Shown: positions 20,681-28,718 of the stretch, one piece after another
Numbering within the stretch: the stretch's first letter is position 1
How the letters are laid out: each line of letters begins with the position of its first letter
Origin: Novosphingobium sp. SG919
Lineage (GTDB): Bacteria; Pseudomonadota; Alphaproteobacteria; Sphingomonadales; Sphingomonadaceae
Length of the DNA stretch: 64,000 nucleotides
Assembly: GCF_012932495.1 (NCBI RefSeq)
Contig: NZ_JABCNG010000001.1
Span: forward strand, 1,054,001 to 1,118,000
Direction of reading: 5' to 3'
The notes under the pieces: generated by a model
What the model saw: the letters and a program-made list of their open reading frames with translations, nothing else
What the model was told of the DNA's origin: nothing
The model's database searches: none
Translations under genes and position numbers: made by a program

Positions 20681-21586
20681 TTATCTTTGCTCCAGAAATG
20701 CCTGCATGCGCGGCACCGTGAAGTCCAGAAAAGCCCGAACCCGCGCCGGCAGGAACTGCGATCCCCGAAACAGCGCATGGATATCGTCCGCTTCGCCCAG
20801 TTCGCTGTCAGCCAGCAACTCGACCAGCTCTCCCCGCGCGATGGGTTCGCGCAGATGATAGTCGGCCAGGCGGATGATGCCGACGCCCGCGAGCGCCATG
20901 CGTCGGAGCGTCTCGCCATTGTTCGCCAGCAGCGAGCCGCTGAGCATCCGCTCGACGATCCGACCGCCCTCCCGCATCGGCCAGACCGGCATTGCGCGGC
21001 GGAAATTGAAGCCCAGGCAATTGTGATGGACCAGATCCTCCGGGCTGCGCGGTGTGCCGTGGCGCGCGAGATAGGCGGGCGCTGCGACGATGCGGCGGCG
21101 CGTCTCGCCGATCTTGCGGGCCATCAGGTTGGAGTCCGCAAGCTTGCCGACCCGGATCGCGATGTCGGTGCGCTCCAGGTAGAGGTCGGCCACATCGTCG
21201 GACAGGGACAGATCGACGATGACCTTGGGATAGGCTTCGAAGAAGGCCGGGAGGATCGGTTCGAGCGCTGCCGTGCCGAACGTCACCGATGACGTGACGC
21301 GGACGATACCTTCGGCTTCGGCACCGCCCTGCGCAATCTGCTGCTCAGTCTCGTCGAGTTGCCCCAGCAACGTCTGGCTGCGTTCATAATAGAACTGGCC
21401 CTCGCCCGTCAGAGCCAGACGCCGTGTGGAGCGTTCGATCAGGCGAACCCCGAGCCGCGCCTCCAGCCGGGCGATGAGCTTGGACACCGTCGAAGGCGTC
21501 ATCAGCATCAGCCGTGCCGCCTCGGAAAAGCTGCCTGCTTCCACCACCCGGACGAACACCACCATCTCGCCTGCGCGATTATCCAT
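20681..21586 (-). CDS. LysR-family transcriptional regulator
   Basis: 301 residues: winged-HTH (residues 1-60, 'MVVFVRVVEAGSFSEAARLM' and 'TPSTVSKLIARLEARLGVRL'), linker helix, and a periplasmic-binding-like effector domain (about 90-295) with 'EGIVRVTSSVTFGTAALEPI'. It resembles the DHCR/YafC-like group that often regulates an adjacent oxidoreductase. It is divergent from the Old Yellow Enzyme gene across 208 bases, the classic LysR target arrangement, and also convergent with the ABM gene. The inducer is unknown, probably a quinone- or enone-type compound given the neighbours (inference). Confidence 0.93.
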   Translation of the reverse strand: MDNRAGEMVVFVRVVEAGSFSEAARLMLMTPSTVSKLIARLEARLGVRLIERSTRRLALTGEGQFYYERSQTLLGQLDETEQQIAQGGAEAEGIVRVTSSVTFGTAALEPILPAFFEAYPKVIVDLSLSDDVADLYLERTDIAIRVGKLADSNLMARKIGETRRRIVAAPAYLARHGTPRSPEDLVHHNCLGFNFRRAMPVWPMREGGRIVERMLSGSLLANNGETLRRMALAGVGIIRLADYHLREPIARGELVELLADSELGEADDIHALFRGSQFLPARVRAFLDFTVPRMQAFLEQR

Positions 21587-21794
21587 GAGCCGCCTGTGAT
21601 CTGCTTTCCCTGAACTGTAGCCGGTTTAACGAGCTTTTCGGCCCATGTCGCTTCATCTGTGAACCTGGCTATCAAATGCAGTGAAAAGCCGCTGTCTAAT
21701 CAGGCGAGCGACATTGTGCGATTTCCATCGGCGACGGGTTGCCGGGCTCTTCGAACTCACCGGCACCAGGGTTCAAGACGAAAAGGAACGCGAC

Positions 21795-22892
21795 ATGTCT
21801 GACACGCTTGCTGCCGATCTGTTCACGCCGACGTCAATTGGCGCCATTGATGTTGCCAACCGCGTCGTGATGGCGCCGCTGACCCGGTCACGCGCGGGAA
21901 TGGACGGAGTGCATAGCCCGATGGCCGTCGACTATCATCGTCAGCGTGCGTCCGCCGGTCTGATCATCACCGAAGCGACCAATATCTCGCGGCAGGGCCG
22001 GGGCTATGCCTACACTCCTGGTATCTACACCGATGCCCATGCCAAGGCATGGCGCGAAGTGACCAACGCCGTTCATGAAGCGGGCGGCAAGATCGTGGTC
22101 CAGCTCTGGCATGTCGGCCGCGTCTCACACTTCAGCCTTCAGGAAAACGGGGCGCCGCCGGTGGCACCATCGGCCATTCGCGCGGGCGGCCGGGTCTATA
22201 CGCTGGCGGGCGATGACGTACCCTCGATGCCGCGCGCTCTGGAGGCAGACGAAATTCCTGGGCTGGTCGAGGACTATCGCAACGCTGCCCGTTTGGCCAA
22301 GGAGGCCGGGTTTGACGGGGTCGAGGTGCACGCCGCCAATGGCTACCTGCTCGACCAGTTCCTACGCGACAGCACGAACCGCCGCACCGACCTCTACGGT
22401 GGCTCGGTCGAGAACCGTGCGCGCTTCCCCATCGAGGTGGTAAAGGCCGTTGTCGAGATCTGGGGTGCGGATCGGGTGGGCGTGCGCATTTCGCCGCTGT
22501 CCACCGCCATTGGCGAAACCCCGCTCGATAGCGATCCGCAAGCGACGTATGGCTACTTTGTGCAGCAGCTTGGCGGTCTGGGCCTTGCCTATCTACATGC
22601 CGTGGAAGGACAGCTGCGCGAAGCCAACGCCGCGTCCGCTCTCGATTTCAAGGCATTGCATGCGGCCTTTGGCGGCGCATACATCGCCAACAACGGCTAT
22701 GATCGGCAACTGGCAATGGACGCTATAGCGTCCGGTCATGCGGACATGATTTCTTTCGGCCGGGCCTTCATCGGCAATCCCGATCTGGTCGAGCGCCTGC
22801 GCCGGAACGCTCCTCTCTTCGAGGCCCCGCTCAGCGCCTACTACGGCGGCGGCGCTGAAGGTTACACCGACTTCCCGACATTGGCCGACTAG
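21795..22892 (+). CDS. Old Yellow Enzyme family alkene reductase
   Basis: FMN-dependent, NAD(P)H-using reductase of alpha,beta-unsaturated carbonyls, nitro-olefins or nitrate esters. 365 residues of a TIM barrel: 'NRVVMAPLTRSRAG' at the N-terminus, 'GGKIVVQLWHVGRVSH', 'GFDGVEVHAANGYLLDQFLR' (with the His/Asn pair that binds the carbonyl oxygen), 'NRRTDLYGGSVENRARF', and the FMN phosphate region 'DMISFGRAFIGNPDLVERL'. This is the NemA/xenobiotic-reductase type. The ATG at 21795 has AAAAGGAA upstream; the frame from 21681 is extended without reason. Likely controlled by the divergent LysR protein. MFS and SRPBCC genes follow. Confidence 0.93.
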   Translation: MSDTLAADLFTPTSIGAIDVANRVVMAPLTRSRAGMDGVHSPMAVDYHRQRASAGLIITEATNISRQGRGYAYTPGIYTDAHAKAWREVTNAVHEAGGKIVVQLWHVGRVSHFSLQENGAPPVAPSAIRAGGRVYTLAGDDVPSMPRALEADEIPGLVEDYRNAARLAKEAGFDGVEVHAANGYLLDQFLRDSTNRRTDLYGGSVENRARFPIEVVKAVVEIWGADRVGVRISPLSTAIGETPLDSDPQATYGYFVQQLGGLGLAYLHAVEGQLREANAASALDFKALHAAFGGAYIANNGYDRQLAMDAIASGHADMISFGRAFIGNPDLVERLRRNAPLFEAPLSAYYGGGAEGYTDFPTLAD

Positions 22893-22919
22893 AGCCAGCT
22901 CAACGCGCAGGAGATCATC

Positions 22920-24179
22920 ATGAACACGTCAGCATTGCTGGCGATGGGGAAGCTGTGCCTGCAAGGCGCGCATCCGGTCGCCCAATCCATCGATCACCGA
23001 GACGAACGCGCCGGGCGCGGCGGCACCATGACGCTTATGGCGCTGGCCCTGGGCAGTTTCGTGATCGGCACGTCGGAATTTGCCAGCATGGGGATCATCC
23101 AACTCTTTGCCGGCGATCTGGGCCTGAGCATCCCCCAAGCCACCAGTGCCATTACCGCCTATGCCTTCGGTGTGGTGATCGGCGCGCCGCTGGTCACGCT
23201 CGCGGCGGCGCGGCTCAATCGGCGCAAGCTGTTGCTATGGCTGATGGTGCTGTTCCTTGTCGGCAATCTGGCCTCCGCCGTGGCGGACAGCCTTGGCGCG
23301 CTGATAGCGGTGAGATTCATCAGTGGATTACCGCAGGGCGCCTACTTTGGCGCCGGGGCGGTCGTGGCGGCCCACGTCACCGGGCCGGGCCGCGCAGGTC
23401 GCGCTTTTGCCATTGTCATGACCGGCCTCACGGTCGCAACGATTGTAGGCTCTCCGCTCGCTACGTTCATGGGCCAAACGCTGGGTTGGCGTGAGACCTA
23501 TGGTGCCGTCGCCTTCCTCGCCGGCCTTGCCATTGCCGCGATCTGGCACTGGGTGCCGAGCACCGCGGCCCTTGATGGGGTGCCGGTGATTCAGGAGCTG
23601 TCGGCGCTTCGCAAGCCTGCGGTCTGGGGCGTGATGCTGATCGCTGCAGTTGGCGTAGGCAGCATATTCGCCGTCTATACCTTCATCGGTCCGATCGTCA
23701 CCGATGTTGCGCGCTTGCCCGCCGCCGTCATTCCGCTGGCTTTGGGAGTCTTTGGCGTTGGCATGACCGTCGGCAATCTGCTCGGCGGCCGGATCGCGGA
23801 CCTCCATCCAGCGCGCGGGATAGTCTTGGGCTATGGCAGCGCGCTGGCGGTGATGGCTGTGCTTGCCACATATGGCGCCAATCCGCTCGTGCTCTTCCCC
23901 GGCCTGTTTGGCGTCGGCGGGGCGATGATGATGGCGATCCCGACAATCCAGGTCCGCCTGACGCGGTTCGCACCCGAAGCTCCCAGCCTTGTGGGCGCCA
24001 TGAACCTCGCAGCTCTGAACGCTGCCAACGCTCTGGGCGCCTGGAGCGGAGGCCTGAGCATCAGCGCCGGCTTCGGCCTCATGTCGGCAATATTGGCGGG
24101 CTTCGGCCTGACCTTCGCCGGCCTCACCCTGTTCGGTCTGACCCTTTTGAGTCAGCGCCGTACCGCCGGGGTCATCTGA
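22920..24179 (+). CDS. MFS transporter of the AraJ/YdhP efflux type
   Basis: 419 residues with about twelve hydrophobic segments after a 35-residue hydrophilic lead. Family marks are 'MALALGSFVIGTSEFASMGI' (TM1 with the GTxEF motif of sugar/drug efflux DHA1 proteins), 'AARLNRRKLLLWLMVLFLVG' (the loop 2-3 motif) and 'RFISGLPQGAYFGAGAVVAA' (TM4). It probably expels a small organic compound. The ATG at 22920 has CAGGAGATC upstream and is 27 bases after the reductase stop, so both are one operon. The long N-terminal lead could also mean initiation at the ATG near 23028 (MTLMALALG). Confidence 0.9.
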   Translation: MNTSALLAMGKLCLQGAHPVAQSIDHRDERAGRGGTMTLMALALGSFVIGTSEFASMGIIQLFAGDLGLSIPQATSAITAYAFGVVIGAPLVTLAAARLNRRKLLLWLMVLFLVGNLASAVADSLGALIAVRFISGLPQGAYFGAGAVVAAHVTGPGRAGRAFAIVMTGLTVATIVGSPLATFMGQTLGWRETYGAVAFLAGLAIAAIWHWVPSTAALDGVPVIQELSALRKPAVWGVMLIAAVGVGSIFAVYTFIGPIVTDVARLPAAVIPLALGVFGVGMTVGNLLGGRIADLHPARGIVLGYGSALAVMAVLATYGANPLVLFPGLFGVGGAMMMAIPTIQVRLTRFAPEAPSLVGAMNLAALNAANALGAWSGGLSISAGFGLMSAILAGFGLTFAGLTLFGLTLLSQRRTAGVI

Positions 24180-24218
24180 CCTCCCATCCTCCAGAACCAA
24201 AGTTGAAAGGAACTTATC

Positions 24219-24632
24219 ATGGCAAAGGCATACGCAAGCATCGATATCGCCCGCAGCGCGGCCGAAGTTTGGGAGCTCATCGGTGGTTTCAACGCGCTCC
24301 CCGATTGGCTGCTCTACATCCCCTCGTCACAGCTTGAAGAAGGCGGCCGCATTCGCCGGATCCGCAACCTTGATGGCGAGGAAATCGTGGAACGCCTCAT
24401 GGCATTCGACGAGAAGGCGCGCAGCTACAGCTATCGCATCCTGAAGGCGCCATTTCCACAGACGAACTATTTGGCAACCTTGCGCGTCCTGGACATCGAA
24501 GACGGGCACGCGGCACGTGTCGAATGGTTCGGGCAGTTTGATCCGGCCGGCGTGACGGAAGACGAGATCGTAAGCCTGTTCAAAGGCATCTATGAAGATG
24601 GTCTGGCAGCGCTAGCGAGCAAGTTGAGATAA
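24219..24632 (+). CDS. SRPBCC (START/Bet v1-like) family protein
   Basis: 137 residues of the polyketide-cyclase/MxaD-type SRPBCC fold: 'AYASIDIARSAAEVWELIGG', 'FNALPDWLLYIPSSQLEE', then alternating strands and a long C-terminal helix ('SLFKGIYEDGLAALASKL'). These proteins form a hydrophobic pocket that binds or modifies small lipophilic ligands. GAAAGGAAC lies before the ATG and it is 39 bases after the transporter, so it ends the reductase-transporter operon. A terminator follows at once. The ligand is unknown. Confidence 0.85.
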   Translation: MAKAYASIDIARSAAEVWELIGGFNALPDWLLYIPSSQLEEGGRIRRIRNLDGEEIVERLMAFDEKARSYSYRILKAPFPQTNYLATLRVLDIEDGHAARVEWFGQFDPAGVTEDEIVSLFKGIYEDGLAALASKLR

Positions 24633-24650
24633 GCGAGCCAAGCGATGGTG

Positions 24651-24684
24651 AACGGCGGGTTTTTATCAAATCCGCCGTTTTCAG
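24651..24684 (+). terminator. Terminator-like hairpin after the reductase-MFS-SRPBCC operon
   Basis: AACGGCGG (24651-24658) pairs with CCGCCGTT (24672-24679), followed by TTC. The T run is short, so termination efficiency is uncertain. Confidence 0.65.
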
Positions 24685-25073
24685 CTGATTAGTCGAATGG
24701 CGTGTGTTGGTCGGCAGCTGCCGGTTGCCGTGAATGAGGCGAAGTGGGACTTCACGGTCATTCCCTTCAACAGTTCGATCGGCTGATTCTGCCAGAACCC
24801 GACAATCTGCGCTCGGCCAATTGAACCAGCACATTGACTGCAACTGGGCCGCCAGCGGATTGGCCATTTTCAGAAATCCATAGAAGGTGCGGACATCCTT
24901 TTGGTCGGGAACGCGGCTAGATCGGGTACGTTGCCTCATTTATCCTGCTCCCCGATATGCCGGATGATCGCACGGCATCCGACCTCAAGGCCATGCGCAC
25001 GTTGTTCGGCCCGCGAGGCTATAATCCCGGTCAGGAGCAAAGATTTTCACTGAGCCCGAAATACCTGCCCCTG
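24685..25073. other. Gene-free stretch between the redox cluster and the PIN-like gene
   Basis: Apart from the motif copy at 24742 I see no supported feature. Frames here (for example a minus-strand frame ending at 24580) run across the terminator and the SRPBCC gene and look like chance or gene debris. Confidence 0.45.
24742..24765 (+). repeat. Degenerate 24-base intergenic motif, copy 2
   Basis: AAGTGGGAC then six variable bases and a CGGTCATTCCC-type end. See copy 1 at 14247 for the comparison. Confidence 0.45.
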
Positions 25074-26057
25074 TCAGATACTGCTGCCCGGCACTGCTTC
25101 CCTCAAGACACCGATCACGCCGTCTCCTCCGCTTCTACCGCTGTCACGGTAGCCCCCGAGCGCCCGGATGAGTGACATGGCATTCTCAAACGCTCGTTCG
25201 AGCCGCGTCTCGTGGGTCAGAAGGCCATCGAAATAGCTCGCCTGAGCAGCAATCTTGATGTCCATGACATCGGCGCCGACATTGCGACGATTGACCGGAT
25301 AGGCGCCAGGTGATCCGCGGCGACAAATCCAGAGGCCGACCATCATGGCGGCATAGCGAAATGCCAGACTATCGATGAAGCCAGCCATATCGCGGGGATC
25401 GGCACTTTTGTCGGGCGTCCGCCCCCGGATCATCCCTGCCGCAATGCTGCCAGCCATCTCGTAGGTGCGTTTCTGGATAGCCGGGGACATGAGTGTCGGC
25501 ACGACAGCCAAGGCCTTCAGCTCCGTGACTTCCGCCGCTGAAAGCGTTTCATCTTCCTTTTCAAAACGTCGGTAAACCTTGAGCCCCTCTTCGACCAGAT
25601 TGTCAATGTGAGCTTGGGCATAGGCCTCATGCCCGGCAAAGCACTCCACCATTTCCTCGCTCTCCGGGGCATTGATCACGGTATCGCAATATGCCGGAAA
25701 ATCTCTCGTCTGCGCTTTGTCGATCATAGCTTCGACAATGGACACACAATCGGCAGGGCGATCAAACTGATCTGAGGTTTCCCGTAACACGATGATCTGC
25801 TCAGGATAACGGCAGGCGATCTGAAGGGCATGCCGGGCGGTTGCCATCGCCTTCTTGCGATGCCACTCGATCAGAACAGTGTCCGGCAAAACCGCATAAT
25901 TTCGACGCGATGCAGACAGGTAGGCCTCCATCCCGCCACGCTGCGCAAAATTATTGTCGACGACCTTATAGCAGGCGTCCGGAATAATCGGCATTGGCAA
26001 GCCCCGAAATGGAATGCGGGTATGAGTTGGAACGATCCAAAAATCGATCCACCTCAT
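25074..26057 (-). CDS. PIN-domain-like putative nuclease
   Basis: About 327 residues, unrecognised as a whole. Its N-terminus resembles a PIN fold: 'YKVVDNNFAQRGGMEAYLSA' (strand ending in Asp) followed by 'YAVLPDTVLIEWHRKKAMAT' with a conserved-type Glu. Near the C-terminus 'GADVMDIKIAAQASYFDGLL' followed by T-H-E recalls the PIN segment with the third and fourth acidic residues. In between is a helical insertion of about 150 residues. If correct it would be a metal-dependent RNase. The start is uncertain: ATG 26057 has CAGGGA upstream; ATG 25994 (MPIIPDACYK) is also possible. It follows a small helical gene by about ten bases, suggesting a pair. Confidence 0.5.
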   Translation of the reverse strand: MRWIDFWIVPTHTRIPFRGLPMPIIPDACYKVVDNNFAQRGGMEAYLSASRRNYAVLPDTVLIEWHRKKAMATARHALQIACRYPEQIIVLRETSDQFDRPADCVSIVEAMIDKAQTRDFPAYCDTVINAPESEEMVECFAGHEAYAQAHIDNLVEEGLKVYRRFEKEDETLSAAEVTELKALAVVPTLMSPAIQKRTYEMAGSIAAGMIRGRTPDKSADPRDMAGFIDSLAFRYAAMMVGLWICRRGSPGAYPVNRRNVGADVMDIKIAAQASYFDGLLTHETRLERAFENAMSLIRALGGYRDSGRSGGDGVIGVLREAVPGSSI

Positions 26058-26067
26058 ATCCCTGCAA

Positions 26068-26436
26068 TCAGCCCACGATCTCACCGATCTTGCTGAGCCG
26101 CGTTCTGGAAAGGGCTTCAGTCAATCGATCAATGGCGCTCCAGGCGGTTTGCCGTGCGGCTTCGATGGCAGCGCGCTGCTGCTGACCTGGTCCGGTGTTT
26201 TTCAGGACCACTTCCTGCAATTCGCCGATCGCGGTCTTAGCGGCGGCAAAGCATTGGTTGGTTTCATCCGTGGCGACGACATATTGCCCGATGCTATCCA
26301 GAAAATTGCATGCGTTCCGGCATTTCATCCCGACATCGAGAAAATCTACCTTGGTGAGGCAGGTTTTAGCCGTCTTGATGAAATCGTCGACAGTTTCAGA
26401 CATAAGCAGCACGGGCTTCTCCGCTTTTCCAGCCAT
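26068..26436 (-). CDS. Small helical protein paired with the PIN-like gene
   Basis: 122 residues, all helical in appearance, with an N-terminal 'SETVDDFIKTAKTCLTKVDF' and a later 'RAAIEAARQTAWSAIDRLTE'. There is no signal, membrane segment or known motif. It lies directly upstream of the PIN-like gene in the same direction, the position of an antitoxin or partner. The start is uncertain: ATG 26436 or ATG 26403, and a TTG at 26448 has AGGATAG in front. The upstream region (26440-26480) is AT-rich and should hold the promoter. Confidence 0.5.
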   Translation of the reverse strand: MAGKAEKPVLLMSETVDDFIKTAKTCLTKVDFLDVGMKCRNACNFLDSIGQYVVATDETNQCFAAAKTAIGELQEVVLKNTGPGQQQRAAIEAARQTAWSAIDRLTEALSRTRLSKIGEIVG

Positions 26437-26613
26437 TAAAAATGGCAACTATCCTATTATAAAAGAAGCAGATCCCGTCCATTCAAATCTGGTGCCCCGG
26501 ATTAGGAAATACTCGGTCCTTGGCGGCGAGGTTTGGCGCGCGCGTGGTGACCTTTCCCAAATGCTAGCGCAAACGTCAGATTCGGGTAACAAGCAGCCGT
26601 TGAAGGGCCAAAC

Positions 26614-26907
26614 ATGGAATGGCTTAATCTGGTCGGTACGAGCCTGAAACTCTTGATATTTCAGTGGCGGGCTGAAGTTGCTCCCCGCTTGCATCCCATT
26701 CATCTGCAGCGGATCGTCAAGCCCAGCGCAGGCTCACGAGACGTGGTGCGGTTCGCGCGCTACGCCGCCTGTTCTCGGTTGCCGAAATTAACCTTCAAGG
26801 TGTATGTGTGGAAATGGGATCGGGGTTCGAACTTTCGCTGCGGTCGAGATCAGGTTGCTGGAGTAGTTCGCCTCGTTGATGTTGTCCTCACTTCCTTCAA
26901 GGCGTGA
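26614..26907 (+). pseudogene. Possible degenerate toxin gene (MqsR position)
   Basis: A 97-codon frame ending four bases before the MqsA-type antitoxin start. In MqsRA pairs the toxin gene comes first and has about this length. The last residues (DVVLTSFKA) are like the family's C-terminal strand ending in SFKE/K, but the diagnostic central segment with Lys-Ser-Met-Thr is not seen. So it may be a decayed or frameshifted MqsR, or a non-coding frame. Confidence is low, and I see no other feature between 26,440 and here. Confidence 0.25.
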
Positions 26908-26911
26908 ACCA

Positions 26912-27325
26912 ATGGCTGAGACACGACTTCACCCCGAGACGGGAAAATTGCTGACCCGGGGCGAGCGGCCTCAACTCGTGACGTTTGGCTCGTTCTCGCG
27001 GACGGTCATGGTTCCTGGTTGGTATCCTGAAGATGACAGCGATTCCGTCCATTCAGGCGAAGATCTGAAGATCTCCGATGCCGCATTCCAGGAACTGAAG
27101 GCTGCTTATGCGGCGCATGTCCGCCGGATTCGCAAAGAACGGCTTAAGCTTACGCAGGAGGAGGCGGGAAGGCTGATCGGCGGCGGACGACGGGCCTTTC
27201 AGAAGTATGAGAGCGGTGCGACACCGCCAAGCGAGGCTGCGATCGGCCTCATAGAAATGCTGGATCGGCATCCCGAGGACGTTGAATTTCTGCGATCCAT
27301 CCGATCGGCTGCGGGCTCTGTCTGA
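26912..27325 (+). CDS. MqsA-family-like antitoxin (HTH)
   Basis: 137 residues. N-terminus 'HPETGKLLTRGERPQLVTFG' and 'VPGWYPEDDSDSVHSGEDL', then a helix-turn-helix domain 'RLKLTQEEAGRLIGGGRRAF' and 'QKYESGATPPSEAAIGLIEM'. This matches the alphaproteobacterial MqsA/YgiT-like antitoxins, in which the zinc-binding Cys pairs of E. coli MqsA are missing and the C-terminal HTH binds DNA. It should repress its own promoter and neutralise a toxin. No intact toxin is visible beside it, which makes it either orphan or partnered by the degenerate frame before it. Confidence 0.75.
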   Translation: MAETRLHPETGKLLTRGERPQLVTFGSFSRTVMVPGWYPEDDSDSVHSGEDLKISDAAFQELKAAYAAHVRRIRKERLKLTQEEAGRLIGGGRRAFQKYESGATPPSEAAIGLIEMLDRHPEDVEFLRSIRSAAGSV

Positions 27326-27413
27326 TCTGGGCGGTTACAGGCCGATCGACCGCTGCGACCACCAGCGGATTCCCCGTTGACCCGGCCGCCAGCGGCTGAC
27401 CAATCTCCTTGAG

Positions 27414-28583
27414 ATGACCATGGAACTCTCCCTCCGCGACGCCAGGCGGGTTGTCCTCGCCGCCCAGGGGTTCGCGGCGCGCCGTGTTGCCCAGCCTGCG
27501 GAAGGGCGATTGGTTCGCCTGCTGGACAGGCTCTCCCTCTTCCAGATCGATAGCGTGAACGTGCTGACGCGGGCGCACTATCTCCCGGCCTTCTCGCGTC
27601 TTGGCGGCTATAGCCGGGCGGAACTGGAAGAGGCGGCGTGGGGCGGGCGGCATCAGCGACGGATGTTCGAGTATTGGGCACACGAGGCCTCGCTCTTGCC
27701 GCTGAGCCTCCATCCGCTGTTCCGCTGGCGCATGGAGCGGGCCGAACGCGGCGAGATCGGCTATCAGGCTCTGCGGCGCTTCGCGGCAGAGCAGCGGCCG
27801 CAGGCCCAACTTGTGCTGGACAGGATCCGATCGGAGGGCGCGCTTACCGCCGCAGACTTTGAGAATGGCGCAAGCAAAAGCGGGTGGTGGGAATGGAGCC
27901 ACACCAAACACGCACTCGAATGGCTGTTCTGGTCCGGGCAGATCACCACCGCAACGCGGCGCGGAAGCTTTGCACGCGTGTATGATCTTCCCGAGCGGGT
28001 CCTCCCGACACGAATCCTCGATCTTCCGACGCCCGATCCCGCGTCTGCACAGCTAGAGCTCATTGCTCGCAGCGCGCTGGCATTGGGGGTGGCGACCGCA
28101 TCAGACCTGCGAGACTATTTCCGGCTCAAACCCGAAGAGGCCGACCATGCCATCGCTGCGCAGGTCGATGCCGGAGTCCTGGTTCCCGTGCGCGTGCAGG
28201 GCTGGAGCCAGAAAGCCTGGATGCATCGCGACGCGCCCCGGCCCAGGCCGGTTACCGGATCTGCCCTACTTGCTCCGTTCGATCCGCTCATCTGGGAGCG
28301 CGGCCGCGCGGAGCGGTTGTTCGGGTTTCGCTATCGGATCGAGATCTACGTCCCTCAGGACAAACGGATCCACGGCTACTACGTCCTGCCCTTCCTCATG
28401 GATGAGGGGCTGGTCGCGCGCGTCGACCTCAAGGCAGACCGGGCAGCGGGCGTGCTTCGGGTCCCTCGCATAACCCTTGAACCCGGTGCACCTCCCGAGA
28501 CGATGGAGCGGCTGACTGCCGAGCTCAATCGGATGGCGCAATGGCTCAACCTTGCAGAGGTGCGCTTTTCCGAAGCTGCATGA
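27414..28583 (+). CDS. YcaQ/AlkZ-type winged-helix DNA glycosylase
   Basis: 389 residues of the HTH_42 (YcaQ/AlkZ) superfamily, DNA glycosylases that unhook interstrand crosslinks or remove bulky alkyl adducts. The QxD-type catalytic signature is seen in 'LSLFQIDSVNVLTRAHYLPA' (Gln-Ile-Asp). Other family segments are 'MFEYWAHEASLLPL', 'WEWSHTKHALEWLFWSGQIT' and 'LLAPFDPLIWERGRAERLFG'. No crosslinker-producing gene cluster is nearby, so a general repair role fits better than self-resistance. Start at 27414 or the second Met two codons on. It stands alone, with the element's defence block beginning downstream. Confidence 0.9.
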   Translation: MTMELSLRDARRVVLAAQGFAARRVAQPAEGRLVRLLDRLSLFQIDSVNVLTRAHYLPAFSRLGGYSRAELEEAAWGGRHQRRMFEYWAHEASLLPLSLHPLFRWRMERAERGEIGYQALRRFAAEQRPQAQLVLDRIRSEGALTAADFENGASKSGWWEWSHTKHALEWLFWSGQITTATRRGSFARVYDLPERVLPTRILDLPTPDPASAQLELIARSALALGVATASDLRDYFRLKPEEADHAIAAQVDAGVLVPVRVQGWSQKAWMHRDAPRPRPVTGSALLAPFDPLIWERGRAERLFGFRYRIEIYVPQDKRIHGYYVLPFLMDEGLVARVDLKADRAAGVLRVPRITLEPGAPPETMERLTAELNRMAQWLNLAEVRFSEAA

Positions 28584-28718
28584 TTATGGGGCGTGAAGTC
28601 TGGACATGTGCCGGCGGCGAGCCACTGGCGCGTCATGAGTGTGTTGCGGGCTATGTCACCCTGAGGAATTGGCGCTCCGCTCCAGCATGGTCGCATTAGG
28701 GGCAAAGCTCGAATTTCT

